A stretch of DNA of 64,000 bases, taken from the NCBI RefSeq assembly GCF_000284295.1, contig NC_017093.1, forward strand, positions 4,898,001 to 4,962,000. Direction: 5' to 3'. The translations under genes and the position numbers were made by a program. Under the pieces are notes generated by a model. That model saw only the letters and a list, made by a program, of their open reading frames with translations. It made no database searches and had not been told where the DNA came from. Positions 33,125-41,976 of this stretch are shown here, one piece after another. Each line of letters opens with the position of its first letter. Position 1 is the stretch's first letter. Origin of the DNA: Actinoplanes missouriensis 431 (GTDB taxonomy: Bacteria; Actinomycetota; Actinomycetes; Mycobacteriales; Micromonosporaceae).

Positions 33125-33985
33125 CTATCGCCGGATCGGGCGGAGCGGGAGCAACGCCGGAACCCGCCGCATGTGTTCCGCATAGGCCGGCCGCCGCTCC
33201 AGCGACCGCTGGTCCATCATCGGGATGCTGACGACCGTGAAGAGCAGCACCATCCCGACCGCCCCGACGACCGTCCACCACCACCCCGGGGCCGCCGCCA
33301 GCCCGAACAGCCACATCCCCCACCAGAACAGGATCTCGCCGAGATAGTTCGGGTGCCGGGAGTACCGCCACAGCCCGCTCGCCATGATCTGCCCGCGATG
33401 CGCGGGATCGGCGGCGAACCGGTGCAGCTGCCGGTCCGCGGTCGCCTCGATCGCCACGGCGGTGACCGTCACCGCGACGGCGACCACGTCCAGCACGCCG
33501 AATCCGCGGCCCGGCACGGCGACCGCCGGCCAGACGGCGAGCAGCCCGGCGAAGACCACGACGGTCGGCATCAGCTGGATCCCGACCAGGTTGACCAGCC
33601 AGAACGGCACCCGTTGCCCGCGCAGCCGGACATATCGCCAGTCCTCGTGGTCCAGGCCGCGCCACGACGACGCCCAGTTCCAGGTCAGACGGACGGACCA
33701 GATCAACACCAGCGCCAGTACGGCCGACTGCCGCACCACCTCACCGGACTCCCCCAGCACCCAGGCCAGGACGATCACCGCCGGCGCGACGCTCCAGTAC
33801 GGGTCGTACATGCTGGCGTTGCGGATCAGCGTGCTCGCCGCGAAGACGACCAGGGTGGCGGCCACGTCCGCGGCGAACGTCACGAGCAGCGGGTGCAGCC
33901 CGGGCAGCAGCAGCGCGGCGACGGCCCAGGCGGCCAGCCCCGCCACCAGGTAGGTGAGCGCGACGACGGCGTACCTCATGGGCAT
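33125..33985 (-). CDS. DUF1295 membrane protein, steroid 5-alpha-reductase-like
   Basis: A 286-aa integral membrane protein with about seven helices and the reductase-family C-terminal signature SGLWRYSRHPNYLGEILFWW (about 217-236), followed by MMDQRSLERRPAYAEHMRRV. Such enzymes reduce or methylate lipid-like substrates using NAD(P)H or SAM; the actual reaction is not known for DUF1295. Start ATG 33985. Stands alone between the repeat segment and the TipAS-like gene. Confidence 0.9.
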   Translation of the reverse strand: MPMRYAVVALTYLVAGLAAWAVAALLLPGLHPLLVTFAADVAATLVVFAASTLIRNASMYDPYWSVAPAVIVLAWVLGESGEVVRQSAVLALVLIWSVRLTWNWASSWRGLDHEDWRYVRLRGQRVPFWLVNLVGIQLMPTVVVFAGLLAVWPAVAVPGRGFGVLDVVAVAVTVTAVAIEATADRQLHRFAADPAHRGQIMASGLWRYSRHPNYLGEILFWWGMWLFGLAAAPGWWWTVVGAVGMVLLFTVVSIPMMDQRSLERRPAYAEHMRRVPALLPLRPIRR

Positions 33986-34016
33986 CGATGTTAATGGATG
34001 AGGTGCCCGAGAAGCG

Positions 34017-34415
34017 TCAGAGCGCGCTCCCGGCGTACCGCAGCATGGCCGCGCCGAGGAACTCCACCATCCGCGGGTGGTAGGAGTTGTGCCAGGTGCG
34101 CATGCCGTCGTCCTCGGCGTAGAGCAGAGCCATGCCGATGTAGGCGACCCGGCTCGGCGCGTAGAACCGGCTGGCGATGGCGTAGTGCCGGCCGACCAGC
34201 TCCTGCACCGCGGCGTCCTCCGGGGTCGCCCCGGCGGTGATGGCGGCTGCGATCTCGCCGTACAGGTCGTGCCAGTCGCGGTGCACCTGGTCCTTGTCGA
34301 CGTGCGCCCAGCCGTCGGTCGCGGCGAGGCTGGCGGCCTGCTCCTCGGCGAGCGCCCGGCGGCATCGGTCGGCGTGGTCGAGGTCCATCGTGGAGATGCT
34401 CATGTGTGGTGTCAT
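34017..34415 (-). CDS. free-standing TipAS-like antibiotic-recognition domain protein
   Basis: A 132-aa cytoplasmic protein resembling the C-terminal ligand domain of TipA/AlbA regulators: WHDLYGEIAAAITAGATPED, LVGRHYAIASRFYAPSRVAY and GMRTWHNSYHPRMVEFLGAA (about 42-125). TipAS domains trap thiopeptides or albicidin in a helical cavity. The usual N-terminal MerR DNA-binding domain is absent, so this could be a sequestering resistance protein or an independent sensor. Start ATG 34415 (MTPHMSISTM); an alternative is ATG 34403. No biosynthetic gene cluster is adjacent. Confidence 0.75.
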   Translation of the reverse strand: MTPHMSISTMDLDHADRCRRALAEEQAASLAATDGWAHVDKDQVHRDWHDLYGEIAAAITAGATPEDAAVQELVGRHYAIASRFYAPSRVAYIGMALLYAEDDGMRTWHNSYHPRMVEFLGAAMLRYAGSAL

Positions 34416-34485
34416 GCCCCGTCGGTCGGCGTATGTGGCAGCGAACCGTCCCACGCGCACGCACCGCCCGCAAACCAATTAATGA

Positions 34486-35355
34486 TCAACTGATCGCGGC
34501 GGCCAGCTGCTCCGGATGCGTCATCACCACGTTGTGCCCGCCCGGCATGCCGACCAGCCGGCGTCCGGGCGCGGCGGCCACGATCGCCGCGACCTCGTCC
34601 CGCCGGCCCGCGTAGAACCCCTGCTCCGGCAGAATGATCGTCATCGGACAGCGGACCCGCCCGTAGACGTCCACACTTGGGAAGATCACGGCATCCGGCG
34701 CCGGAGTGGTCGTCATCATGACCTCCTCGAGGGTTGGCCGGCGCACGAACAGGCCGTCGCCGCCCGGCTCACCGAACGCGCGGGACACGACGGCGCGGAC
34801 CAGCTCCGGGTCGGCGCCGGCGTTCAGCCAGTCGGTCGGGGTGACGGCCACCTGCTCGCCGATCCAGGTATCCCGCTGCGCGGCGTCGAGCCGAAGGCCG
34901 TACCCGAAAGCTTGTCGCAATTGCGCGGCCGTCTGCGGCGCCCGGGTTCCTTCGAGGGTACGGGTGGAAGCCTCCCGATCATCGAGCACCAACCCGTCGA
35001 CCACGCAGATCCCGGCCGGCTCGACCAAGCCGGCCGCGACGGCGGCGGTGACCGCGTACCCACCGGTGGAATGCCCGACGAGCAGCGGCCGGTCCCAGCC
35101 CAGCGCGGTCACCACGGTCCCCAGATCCCGCCAGTACTGCTCCGCGTCCACCGAGTTCGCGGTGCTGTGCCCGTGCCCGCGCAGATCCACCGCGACCACC
35201 CGGTGATCGCGCGTGAGCCGCTCCGCGATCGGCGTCCAGGAGGCGGCGTTGTGGCCGGTGCCGTGCACCAGCAGAACGGGCGGTCCGTCCCCGCCGTGAT
35301 CCAGCGCGGCCAGTGCCTCGCCGCCGGCATCCTCGAAGAAGATCTCCTTGCTCAT
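34486..35355 (-). CDS. alpha/beta hydrolase
   Basis: A 289-aa hydrolase with the standard pattern: oxyanion loop VLLVHGTGHNAASW (about 27-40), RGHGHST, nucleophile elbow LLVGHSTGGYAV (about 90-101), and a C-terminal GGHNVVMTHPEQL with the catalytic histidine (about 272). A lid region lies at about 130-220. Substrate unknown; resembles haloperoxidase/epoxide hydrolase-type enzymes. It precedes the two-component operon without clear linkage. Confidence 0.88.
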   Translation of the reverse strand: MSKEIFFEDAGGEALAALDHGGDGPPVLLVHGTGHNAASWTPIAERLTRDHRVVAVDLRGHGHSTANSVDAEQYWRDLGTVVTALGWDRPLLVGHSTGGYAVTAAVAAGLVEPAGICVVDGLVLDDREASTRTLEGTRAPQTAAQLRQAFGYGLRLDAAQRDTWIGEQVAVTPTDWLNAGADPELVRAVVSRAFGEPGGDGLFVRRPTLEEVMMTTTPAPDAVIFPSVDVYGRVRCPMTIILPEQGFYAGRRDEVAAIVAAAPGRRLVGMPGGHNVVMTHPEQLAAAIS

Positions 35356-35481
35356 GGCACCCCCGCCACTCGATCAGCCCAGCCCCATCATCACCCGCCT
35401 CCGCGTCCAGCGGGGGGCAGCAGTCCGGTGGAGGAACCTCGGGCGCCTTCCCCACCCGGACGCGAGGTCCCGGGGAGGCGG

Positions 35482-36087
35482 TCAGATCCAGCCGTTGGCC
35501 TGGGCGCTGTGGGCTGCCTCGATGCGGTTGCGGGTTCCGGTCTTGCCGATCGCCGCGGAGAGGTAGTTGCGGACCGTGCTCTCCGACAGGTGCAATCGGG
35601 CCGCGATGTCCGCGATCGTGGCGCCGTCCACCGCGGCGGCGAGCACGTGCTGTTCGCGGTCGGTGAGCGGGTTCGGGCCGGTGGACAGCGCGGCCGCGGC
35701 GAGGGCCGGGTCGATCACCCGCTCGCCGGCCAGGACGCGGCGGATCGCGGCTGCCAGTTCCTCCACCGGGCCGTCCTTGACCAGGAAACCCGCGGCGCCG
35801 GCCTCCATCGCGCGCCGTAGATATCCGGGCCGGCCGAACGTGGTGAGGATCAGTACCCGGCAGCCGGGCAGCTTCTCGCGGAGCACGGCGGCGGCGTCCA
35901 GACCGTTGCCGTCGGGCATCTGGATGTCCAGGAGCGCGACGTCGGGGCGTACCCGGAAAGCGGTTTCCAGGGTTTCGGCGACCGTGCCGGCCTGGGCCAC
36001 CACCTCGATGTCGCTCTCCAGCCCGAGCAGCAGGGCCAGGGCGCCGCGCATCATGCCCTGGTCCTCGGCGAGCAGCAGGCGGATCAT
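35482..36087 (-). CDS. NarL/DesR-type response regulator
   Basis: A 201-aa regulator. Receiver domain about 1-120 (LLLAEDQGMMRGALALLLGL, phospho-acceptor in DVALLDIQMPDGNG, FLVKDGPVEELA). LuxR-type HTH about 138-200 (PLTDREQHVLAAAVDGATIA, LHLSESTVRNYLSAAIGKTG). The start ATG 36087 overlaps the kinase stop by 4 bp. Fourth gene of an ABC ATPase-permease-kinase-regulator operon; ggacaaatgtcc at 38736-38747 upstream of the operon resembles DesR-like sites and may be its target. Confidence 0.93.
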   Translation of the reverse strand: MIRLLLAEDQGMMRGALALLLGLESDIEVVAQAGTVAETLETAFRVRPDVALLDIQMPDGNGLDAAAVLREKLPGCRVLILTTFGRPGYLRRAMEAGAAGFLVKDGPVEELAAAIRRVLAGERVIDPALAAAALSTGPNPLTDREQHVLAAAVDGATIADIAARLHLSESTVRNYLSAAIGKTGTRNRIEAAHSAQANGWI

Positions 36088-37220
36088 GTGGGCGCCACCG
36101 AGGACCTGCGGGCGGGGACGCGGGCGATGAGTCGCACGCCGCCGCCGTTCGCCGCGGTGATCTGCAGGGCGCCGCCGACCCGCCCGAGACGTTCGGTGAG
36201 CCCTCGCAGCCCGTTGCCCGCAGCCGGCGCGTCGACAGGAGCGCCCACTCCGTCATCAGAAACGGTCAGGATCGCGCCGTCGTCGCCCGCGTCGACGGTG
36301 ATGTCGCAGCGGGACGCCCGGCTGTGGCGCAGCACGTTGGTCACCGCTTCCCGCAGCACCCATCGGAACGCGTCGTCCACCTCCGCCGCGAGCGGCTGCC
36401 CGCTCTGCCGGACCGTCACCGTGACACCGACGTCGGCGAGGATCGTCCGGGCGTTCCGCAGTTCCCGGCTGAACGTGTGCTCCCGGTACCCGGTGACGGC
36501 CTCGCGCACCTCGGCGAGCGCGGTCCGGCCGATCCGCTCGATGTCGGCGGCCTCCGCCGCGGCCCGCCCGGGATCCGACGGAACCAGCCGGCGCACCACC
36601 TCCGCCTTCACCACGACCAGCGACAACGTGTGCCCGAGCAGGTCGTGCAGGTCCCCGGCGAACCGGAGCCGCTCACGTTCCAGCACGGTCCGTGCCAGCT
36701 CCTCCTGGGTGTCGCGCAGTTCGCCGACGAGGCGGGTCACCCGGCTGAACGCCAGCGTCATCGCCCCGGCGAGCAGCGTGATCAGCGCGGTCGGGGTGGT
36801 CTCGCCGGCGGGCAGCTGCCGCACGGTCCCGATCACCACGACGGCGGCGGCGCAGCCACCGACCCAGGCGAAGCTCACCCGCGGGCGGCTCAGTCCCAGC
36901 GCGCCCGCCGAGCAGACGTACATGAGCAGGATCAACCAACCTTCGGGACCTTTTGCGTACGTGGCCGCGAGTCCCGTTCCCAGCAGGGCGAGCAGGATCA
37001 GGCCGCCGTGGTGCGCCGCCGGCGGGACGGGCAGCCCGGCCACCGGCACGGCCACCAGCGCCAGGTAGAGCGCCGCGAAGACGGCGAGCCCGATCGCCGC
37101 CGGCACGGCCGGGTCCACCTGCCCGCGGGCGATCGCGGCGGCCGGCGGCAGCAGGAACCACAGCCACAGCGTGTGCGCACCCACCAGGATCACCCCGCGG
37201 CGCCGCGGATCAGCGGACAT
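36084..37220 (-). CDS. DesK-like membrane histidine kinase
   Basis: A 378-aa sensor kinase. Five or six membrane helices fill about 10-165; a coiled linker (ELRDTQEELARTVLERERL) leads to HisKA_3 with FAGDLHDLLGHTLSLVVVKA (His at about 190) and a HATPase domain (VLREAVTNVLRHSRASRCDI; SDDGVGAP; GNGLRGLTERL). Partner of the response regulator that overlaps its stop. ATG 37220 chosen; GTG 37229 is a possible alternative. The DesK family senses membrane state or lipid II-type antibiotics. Confidence 0.92.
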   Translation of the reverse strand: MSADPRRRGVILVGAHTLWLWFLLPPAAAIARGQVDPAVPAAIGLAVFAALYLALVAVPVAGLPVPPAAHHGGLILLALLGTGLAATYAKGPEGWLILLMYVCSAGALGLSRPRVSFAWVGGCAAAVVVIGTVRQLPAGETTPTALITLLAGAMTLAFSRVTRLVGELRDTQEELARTVLERERLRFAGDLHDLLGHTLSLVVVKAEVVRRLVPSDPGRAAAEAADIERIGRTALAEVREAVTGYREHTFSRELRNARTILADVGVTVTVRQSGQPLAAEVDDAFRWVLREAVTNVLRHSRASRCDITVDAGDDGAILTVSDDGVGAPVDAPAAGNGLRGLTERLGRVGGALQITAANGGGVRLIARVPARRSSVAPT

Positions 37221-37240
37221 GGTGGACACCGTAGCCGCCG

Positions 37241-37969
37241 TCAGCGCCGCGCGCCGGAGCGCCGGTAGGCCCGCGCCGCGAGAGCCGCGAAGATCACGGT
37301 CCAGGCGGCGAGGACGGCGAGCCCGGCCGGGGTGGGTGGCTGCCCGGCCGCCGACCGCCAGCCGAGTTCGGCGAACCGGTACGTCGGCAGCGCGTGCGCC
37401 AGGTGCCGCAGCGCGTCCGGGAAGTAGGTGGCCGGGACCAGCAGCCCACCGAGGACGGACAGCCCGAGGAAGACCAGGAAGTTGACCGACTGGGCGAGCT
37501 GCGGGCCGAGGCCGTACCCGATGGCGAGTCCGAGCAGCGCGAACGGGACCGCGCCGGCGCACATCAGCAGCAGCACCGCGATCCACCGCCCGGCGCTCAG
37601 GTCGACGTGGTGCTGCAACCACGCGGCGACGCCGACCGCGATCACCGGGGGCACCGCGTTGACCGTACCCAGGAAGGCTTTGACCGCGACCACCCGGCGA
37701 GCCGGCAGCGGAGTGACGCGGAGCTGGCGCAGCCAGCCGGCGGCACGCTCCTGGGAGACGGCCGTGCCCACCGTGAGCGCGCCCGCGACGGCGCCGTATC
37801 CGGCCAGCGCGACCATGATCGCGATCGGACCGGTGACCCCCTCCAGGCGGTCGCTCGCGCTCCAGCCCGAGAAGATCAGGTACGTGGCGACCGGCCCGAT
37901 CACCGAGAAGATCAGCACGCGCGGGTCGCGGGCCAGCCGGCGCAGCTCGAAACGCAGGTAGGCGAGCAT
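37241..37969 (-). CDS. ABC-2 type transporter permease
   Basis: A 242-aa membrane protein with six helices, starting MLAYLRFELRRLARDPRVLI. It has the ABC-2 signature region around PFALLGLAIGYGLGPQLAQS and a final helix pair (AVLAAWTVIFAALAARAY). Begins 1 nt after the ATPase stop. Acts with that ATPase, probably exporting a lipid-like compound or antibiotic; both are in one operon with a two-component system, the layout of a stress-response detoxification module. Confidence 0.9.
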   Translation of the reverse strand: MLAYLRFELRRLARDPRVLIFSVIGPVATYLIFSGWSASDRLEGVTGPIAIMVALAGYGAVAGALTVGTAVSQERAAGWLRQLRVTPLPARRVVAVKAFLGTVNAVPPVIAVGVAAWLQHHVDLSAGRWIAVLLLMCAGAVPFALLGLAIGYGLGPQLAQSVNFLVFLGLSVLGGLLVPATYFPDALRHLAHALPTYRFAELGWRSAAGQPPTPAGLAVLAAWTVIFAALAARAYRRSGARR

Positions 37970-37970
37970 G

Positions 37971-38675
37971 TCAGCGCTCCGATCCGGTGAGCGTGCGGAA
38001 CGCCGCGTCGAGCGATCCGCCACCGATCTCACGGATCTGCTCCGGGGTCGCGTCGGCGACCACCGTGCCCGCCGCGAGCACCACGATCCGGTCGGCGACC
38101 GCGTCGGCCTCGTGCAGCTGATGGGTGCTGAACAGGACGGTGTTCCCGTCCTCGGCATACCCCCGGACGCCGTCCCAGAACGCCTGCCGCGCGGTCACGT
38201 CCATGGCCGCGGCCGGCTCGTCGAGTACCAGCAGCTCCGGCCCGCCGGCCAGCGCGAACGCGAACCGGGCGCGCTGCGTCTCCCCGCCGGAGAGCCGGTC
38301 CACCCGGCGGCCGGCCCGATCGGTGAGCCCGGCCGCCGCGAGGACGTCGACGGCCGGCAGCGGGTGCGGATAGAGCGCCCGGGCCAGCTCCACGACGTCC
38401 CGGACCGTGGCGCCCGGCACGAACCCGGAGTCCTGCGGCATCGCGCCGATCAGCCCGGCCCGCACCGCCGCGGACGGCGGCCGGCCGAAAAGGGTCACGC
38501 TCCCCCGGTCCGGTTCGAGGAGGCCGAGCAGCAGCGAGAGCGCGGTGGTCTTCCCGGCGCCGTTGGGCCCGAGCAGTGCCACGACGCTGCCCCGCCCAAT
38601 CGTCAGATCCAGGTCGCCGACGGCGCGGACCGCTCCGAAGTGCCTGGTCACACGGTTGAGTTCTACGACGTTCAT
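37971..38675 (-). CDS. ABC transporter ATP-binding protein
   Basis: A 234-aa ATPase with Walker A LLGPNGAGKTT, Q-loop MPQDSG, signature LSGGETQRARFA and Walker B LLVLDEPAAAMD. It resembles DrrA/BcrA-type exporters. The signature has ETQ where QRQ is more common. Start ATG 38675 (MNVVELNRVTRHFG). First gene of a four-gene operon (ATPase, permease, kinase, regulator). Confidence 0.92.
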   Translation of the reverse strand: MNVVELNRVTRHFGAVRAVGDLDLTIGRGSVVALLGPNGAGKTTALSLLLGLLEPDRGSVTLFGRPPSAAVRAGLIGAMPQDSGFVPGATVRDVVELARALYPHPLPAVDVLAAAGLTDRAGRRVDRLSGGETQRARFAFALAGGPELLVLDEPAAAMDVTARQAFWDGVRGYAEDGNTVLFSTHQLHEADAVADRIVVLAAGTVVADATPEQIREIGGGSLDAAFRTLTGSER

Positions 38676-38735
38676 GACATCGACGCTAGAAAAGCGCGGG
38701 CGGTGGCGGCAGAGACGCCGATACCCGGCCGGCCG

Positions 38736-38747
38736 GGACAAATGTCC
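38736..38747. promoter_or_regulatory. possible response-regulator binding site
   Basis: ggacaaatgtcc is a 12-bp imperfect-centre palindrome 61 bp upstream of the ABC/two-component operon. Similar gacaaatgtc sites are bound by DesR-type regulators. Assignment is by position and similarity only. Confidence 0.5.
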
Positions 38748-38917
38748 TACGGCAGGTCGCCGCCCGCACCCTGACCGCGTTGACCGGCGGGTGACACCGG
38801 GGTGAGGAGAGTGCCCGGGCGGGTTCACCCAAGAATTGTCGGAGTATGCCCGGGCTAGGCCTCTGCCCGCAGTCTACGAGGGCCGCACGACCGGCGGCAT
38901 CCCGATTTCCCCGGCGC

Positions 38918-41131
38918 TCACAGCGGCACGTCCGGCTTGCCCTCCAGGGAGAGCACCCCGCTCACCCCGTCCGGCAGCGTCACGTCGACGTCCAGCTCGC
39001 CGTCCTCGCGGATCCGCCACGAGACCTCGATCCGCCCGTGCCGGGTCTCCAGCGCGGACCGGCACCAGGTCAGCCCGCCGCCGGGCCGGGGCGCGACGCG
39101 GACCCTGGCGTAACCCGGCTCCAGGGGCGCGATCCCGCCGATGGTCCGGTGCATCCAGTCCGCGACCGCGCCGAGGGCGTAGTGGTTGAAACTGGTCATC
39201 TCCCCCGGGTTGACCGACCCGTCCGGGAGCATCGAGTCCCATCGCTCCCAGATGGTGGTCGCGCCCATCGTCACCGGGTAGAGCCAGGACGGGCACTCGC
39301 GCTCCAGGAGCAGGCGGTACGCGGCGTCGAGGTGCCCGGTCACGGTCAGCGCCTCGGTGATGTAGGGCGTTCCCGCGAACCCGGTCGACACCCGGTACCC
39401 GCTGTCCGCGACCAGGTCGGCGAGCCGCCGCCCGGCCGCCTGCGGGTCGTCGAGCAGACCGAAGACGATCGCCAGCGTGTAGACCGTGGCGCAGTCCGAC
39501 CGGACGGTCCCGGCGGCGTCCACGTACTGCTCGTTGAAGGCCTCGCGGACCTGCCGCGCGAGGTCGCCGAACTCGGCCGCGTCATCGTCGTGCCCGAGCA
39601 GCGCCGCCGTCTCGGCGACCAGGGTCAGCGAGCGGTAGTAGGCGGCGGTGGCGACCACGCCGGGGTCCGCCTTCGCCTTCGCCGGGGCGTCGGCCGGCGC
39701 GTCCGGGTCGAGCCAGTCACCGAACTGGAACGAGGAGTCCCACACCCCGGCCGGTGACAGCAGCGTGCGCACCCGGCGGACGTGCGCGGTCATCGACGGG
39801 TACTGCGTGCGCAGGATCGCGAGGTCGCCGTAGGCCTGCCACAGCGCCCACGGCACCCAGACGGCCGCGTCGGACCAGAACGCAGTGCTGTCCGGGTCCG
39901 GGAACTCCGGCGGGTGCGGCTGGTATTTCAGGACGTCCGGGATGACGAACGGCACCAGCCCGTCGGCGGCCCGCTGTTCCGCCGCGAGGTCGGCGAGCCA
40001 GTCACCGAGGAATCCCCCGACGTCGAAGAGATAGGCGGCTGACGATGCGAATACCGCGATGTCGCCGGTCCAGCCGAGCCGTTCGTTGCGTTGCGGGCAG
40101 TCGGTGGGCAGGTCGAGGAAATTGCCCTTCGTGCTCCAGACGACGTTGCGGTGCAGTTGGTTGAGGAGCTCGTCGGAACACGCGAACTCGCCGGTGCGGC
40201 GCAATGCCGAGTGCACCACCACGGCCTCCACGTCCATCGCCGCGCCGGCCGGCCAGCCGGTGATCTCCGCGTACCGGAAGCCGTGGAACGTCATCGTCGG
40301 CTCGAAGAAGTCCTCGTCGCCACTGAGGACGAACCGGTCGGTGGCCTGCGCGTCGCGCAGCGGCCGCACGCCGAGCTCGCCGTTCTCCAGCACCTCGGCG
40401 TGCCGCACCCGGATCTCGGTCCCGGCCGGGCCGCGCACCGTGAACCGCAGCCAGCCCACCAGGTTCTGGCCGAAATCGATCAAAGTCCGCCCGGCCGGCG
40501 ACGTCCAGACCCGCTGCGGCGGCAGGACCTCCTGCCGGGTCACCACCCCACCGATGTACGGGGTGAGCCGGCTGGCGTCGAAGTCCAGCGCCCGCACCGG
40601 CAGGAACCACTCCGGCTCGCCCCCGGCCGTGTGCCACTTCGCGGAACGCCGCCGCGCGTCGATCGTCTGCCCGTTGTACAGGTCGTCGGCGAGCACGTCG
40701 GAGTTGCCGGCCGTCCACGTCTCGTCGGTGACCACGACCTGCCGGTGGCCGTCCGCGAAGACGATCTCCAGTTCGGCGATGACGCCGAGCCGGTCGCCGT
40801 AGAACGCGCGCCCGCCCATGAAACCGAGCCGCCCCCGGTGCCAGCCGTTGCCGACCAGCACGGTGAGCACGCAGTCCGGGCCGCTGATCAGCGCGGTGAC
40901 GTCGTGGCTGAGGTAGCGCAGCCGGTGCTCGTAGGAGGTCCAGCCCGGGCTGAGCACGTCGTCGCCGACCGGCGTGCCGTTGATCCGCGCCTCGTGGACA
41001 CCGAGGCTGCTGATCCGGAGGGTGGCCGCGGCGACGTCGCCGTGCCCCGGGTCCGGGCTGATCTCGGTGCGGAACAGCGGCGCGCTGCCCAGTTCGACCG
41101 CCGGGCTGATCATGTGTGCGTTGTGGAGCAT
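38918..41131 (-). CDS. alpha-L-rhamnosidase, GH78
   Basis: A 737-aa enzyme that releases terminal L-rhamnose from glycosides or pectin fragments; no signal peptide, so it is cytoplasmic. N-terminal beta-sandwich domains (about 20-290: VHEARINGTPVGDDVLSPGW, TLIDFGQNLVGWLRF) precede the (alpha/alpha)6 barrel (about 310-630) with DLPTDCPQRNERLGWTGDIA and the catalytic acid region WVPWALWQAYGD/GATTIWERWDS. The C-terminal domain ends ADWMHRTIGGIAPLEPGYAR and beyond. Start ATG 41131. It is the last gene after two permeases and a binding protein, so oligosaccharides are imported, then cleaved inside. Confidence 0.94.
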   Translation of the reverse strand: MLHNAHMISPAVELGSAPLFRTEISPDPGHGDVAAATLRISSLGVHEARINGTPVGDDVLSPGWTSYEHRLRYLSHDVTALISGPDCVLTVLVGNGWHRGRLGFMGGRAFYGDRLGVIAELEIVFADGHRQVVVTDETWTAGNSDVLADDLYNGQTIDARRRSAKWHTAGGEPEWFLPVRALDFDASRLTPYIGGVVTRQEVLPPQRVWTSPAGRTLIDFGQNLVGWLRFTVRGPAGTEIRVRHAEVLENGELGVRPLRDAQATDRFVLSGDEDFFEPTMTFHGFRYAEITGWPAGAAMDVEAVVVHSALRRTGEFACSDELLNQLHRNVVWSTKGNFLDLPTDCPQRNERLGWTGDIAVFASSAAYLFDVGGFLGDWLADLAAEQRAADGLVPFVIPDVLKYQPHPPEFPDPDSTAFWSDAAVWVPWALWQAYGDLAILRTQYPSMTAHVRRVRTLLSPAGVWDSSFQFGDWLDPDAPADAPAKAKADPGVVATAAYYRSLTLVAETAALLGHDDDAAEFGDLARQVREAFNEQYVDAAGTVRSDCATVYTLAIVFGLLDDPQAAGRRLADLVADSGYRVSTGFAGTPYITEALTVTGHLDAAYRLLLERECPSWLYPVTMGATTIWERWDSMLPDGSVNPGEMTSFNHYALGAVADWMHRTIGGIAPLEPGYARVRVAPRPGGGLTWCRSALETRHGRIEVSWRIREDGELDVDVTLPDGVSGVLSLEGKPDVPL

Positions 41132-41142
41132 GGAGGTGCCTT

Positions 41143-41976
41143 TCAGCCTTTGACGGAGCCGGCGACCATGCCGCTGACGATCTGCCGCTGGAAGACCATG
41201 AACATGATCAGCGGCGGGACGGTGACCAGCAGAATGTCCATGAACAGCAGGTTGTAGGCGTTGGTGTACTGGCCCTGGAAGTTGAAGAGGGTGAGCTGCA
41301 CGGTGGCGTTCTCGTCGCCGGGCAGGAAGTAGAGCGGGCTGGCGAAGTCGTTCCAGATGAACACCGACTGCACGACCACGACGGTCACGATGATCGGCCG
41401 CAGCAGCGGGAACACGACCCGGAAGAAGAGGCTGACCGGGCCGGCGCCGTCGATCGTGGCGGCCTCGTCCAGCTCGCGCGGCACGCTCGCGATGAACGCC
41501 TGGAAGAGCAGGACACAGAACGCCATCGCGTACGCGATCTCGACGAGGATCAGCCCCGGCATGGTCTTGAACAGTCCGGTCTTCTGCAGCACCCAGATCG
41601 TCGGCACGACAGCCGGCGGGATGACCAGTCCGGAAAGGATTACCAGGTTGATCCCGCTGGTCCACCGGCCCTTGCGGCGCTGCAGGACGAACGCGGCCAT
41701 CGCCGCCAGGATCACCACGACCGCGACGCTGACCACCGTGAGGATCGTGCTGTTGATGAACGCGATGATCAGCAGGTAGTCGCGGGCCTGGATCACCTCC
41801 TGGAAGTTCTGCGCGATCGCCCACTCGGACGGCCACGAGAAGTGCAGCAGCGCCGATTCCTGCTGCGTCTTCGCCGCGGTCAGCAGAATGAAGGCGAACG
41901 GAACGAGAAAGACGACGGCGAACAATACGATCGACAGCGCGCTGAGCCAGTAGTTGGGCCGGATCCGGGTGCTCAC
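41143..41976 (-). CDS. carbohydrate ABC transporter permease, MalG-like
   Basis: A 277-aa permease with six helices. It starts at GTG 41976 (VSTRIRPNYWLSALSIVLFA), overlapping the previous stop by 4 bp, and has the EAA loop ELDEAATIDGAGPVSLFFRV (about 190). The gene is followed 11 bp later by the rhamnosidase. Pairs with the MalF-like permease. Confidence 0.93.
   Translation of the reverse strand: MSTRIRPNYWLSALSIVLFAVVFLVPFAFILLTAAKTQQESALLHFSWPSEWAIAQNFQEVIQARDYLLIIAFINSTILTVVSVAVVVILAAMAAFVLQRRKGRWTSGINLVILSGLVIPPAVVPTIWVLQKTGLFKTMPGLILVEIAYAMAFCVLLFQAFIASVPRELDEAATIDGAGPVSLFFRVVFPLLRPIIVTVVVVQSVFIWNDFASPLYFLPGDENATVQLTLFNFQGQYTNAYNLLFMDILLVTVPPLIMFMVFQRQIVSGMVAGSVKG

Noticed and set aside
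34017..34415. Antibiotic biosynthesis cluster around the TipAS-like gene
   Set aside because: Neighbours are a DUF1295 protein and a generic hydrolase; there are no synthase, cyclodehydratase or RiPP genes.
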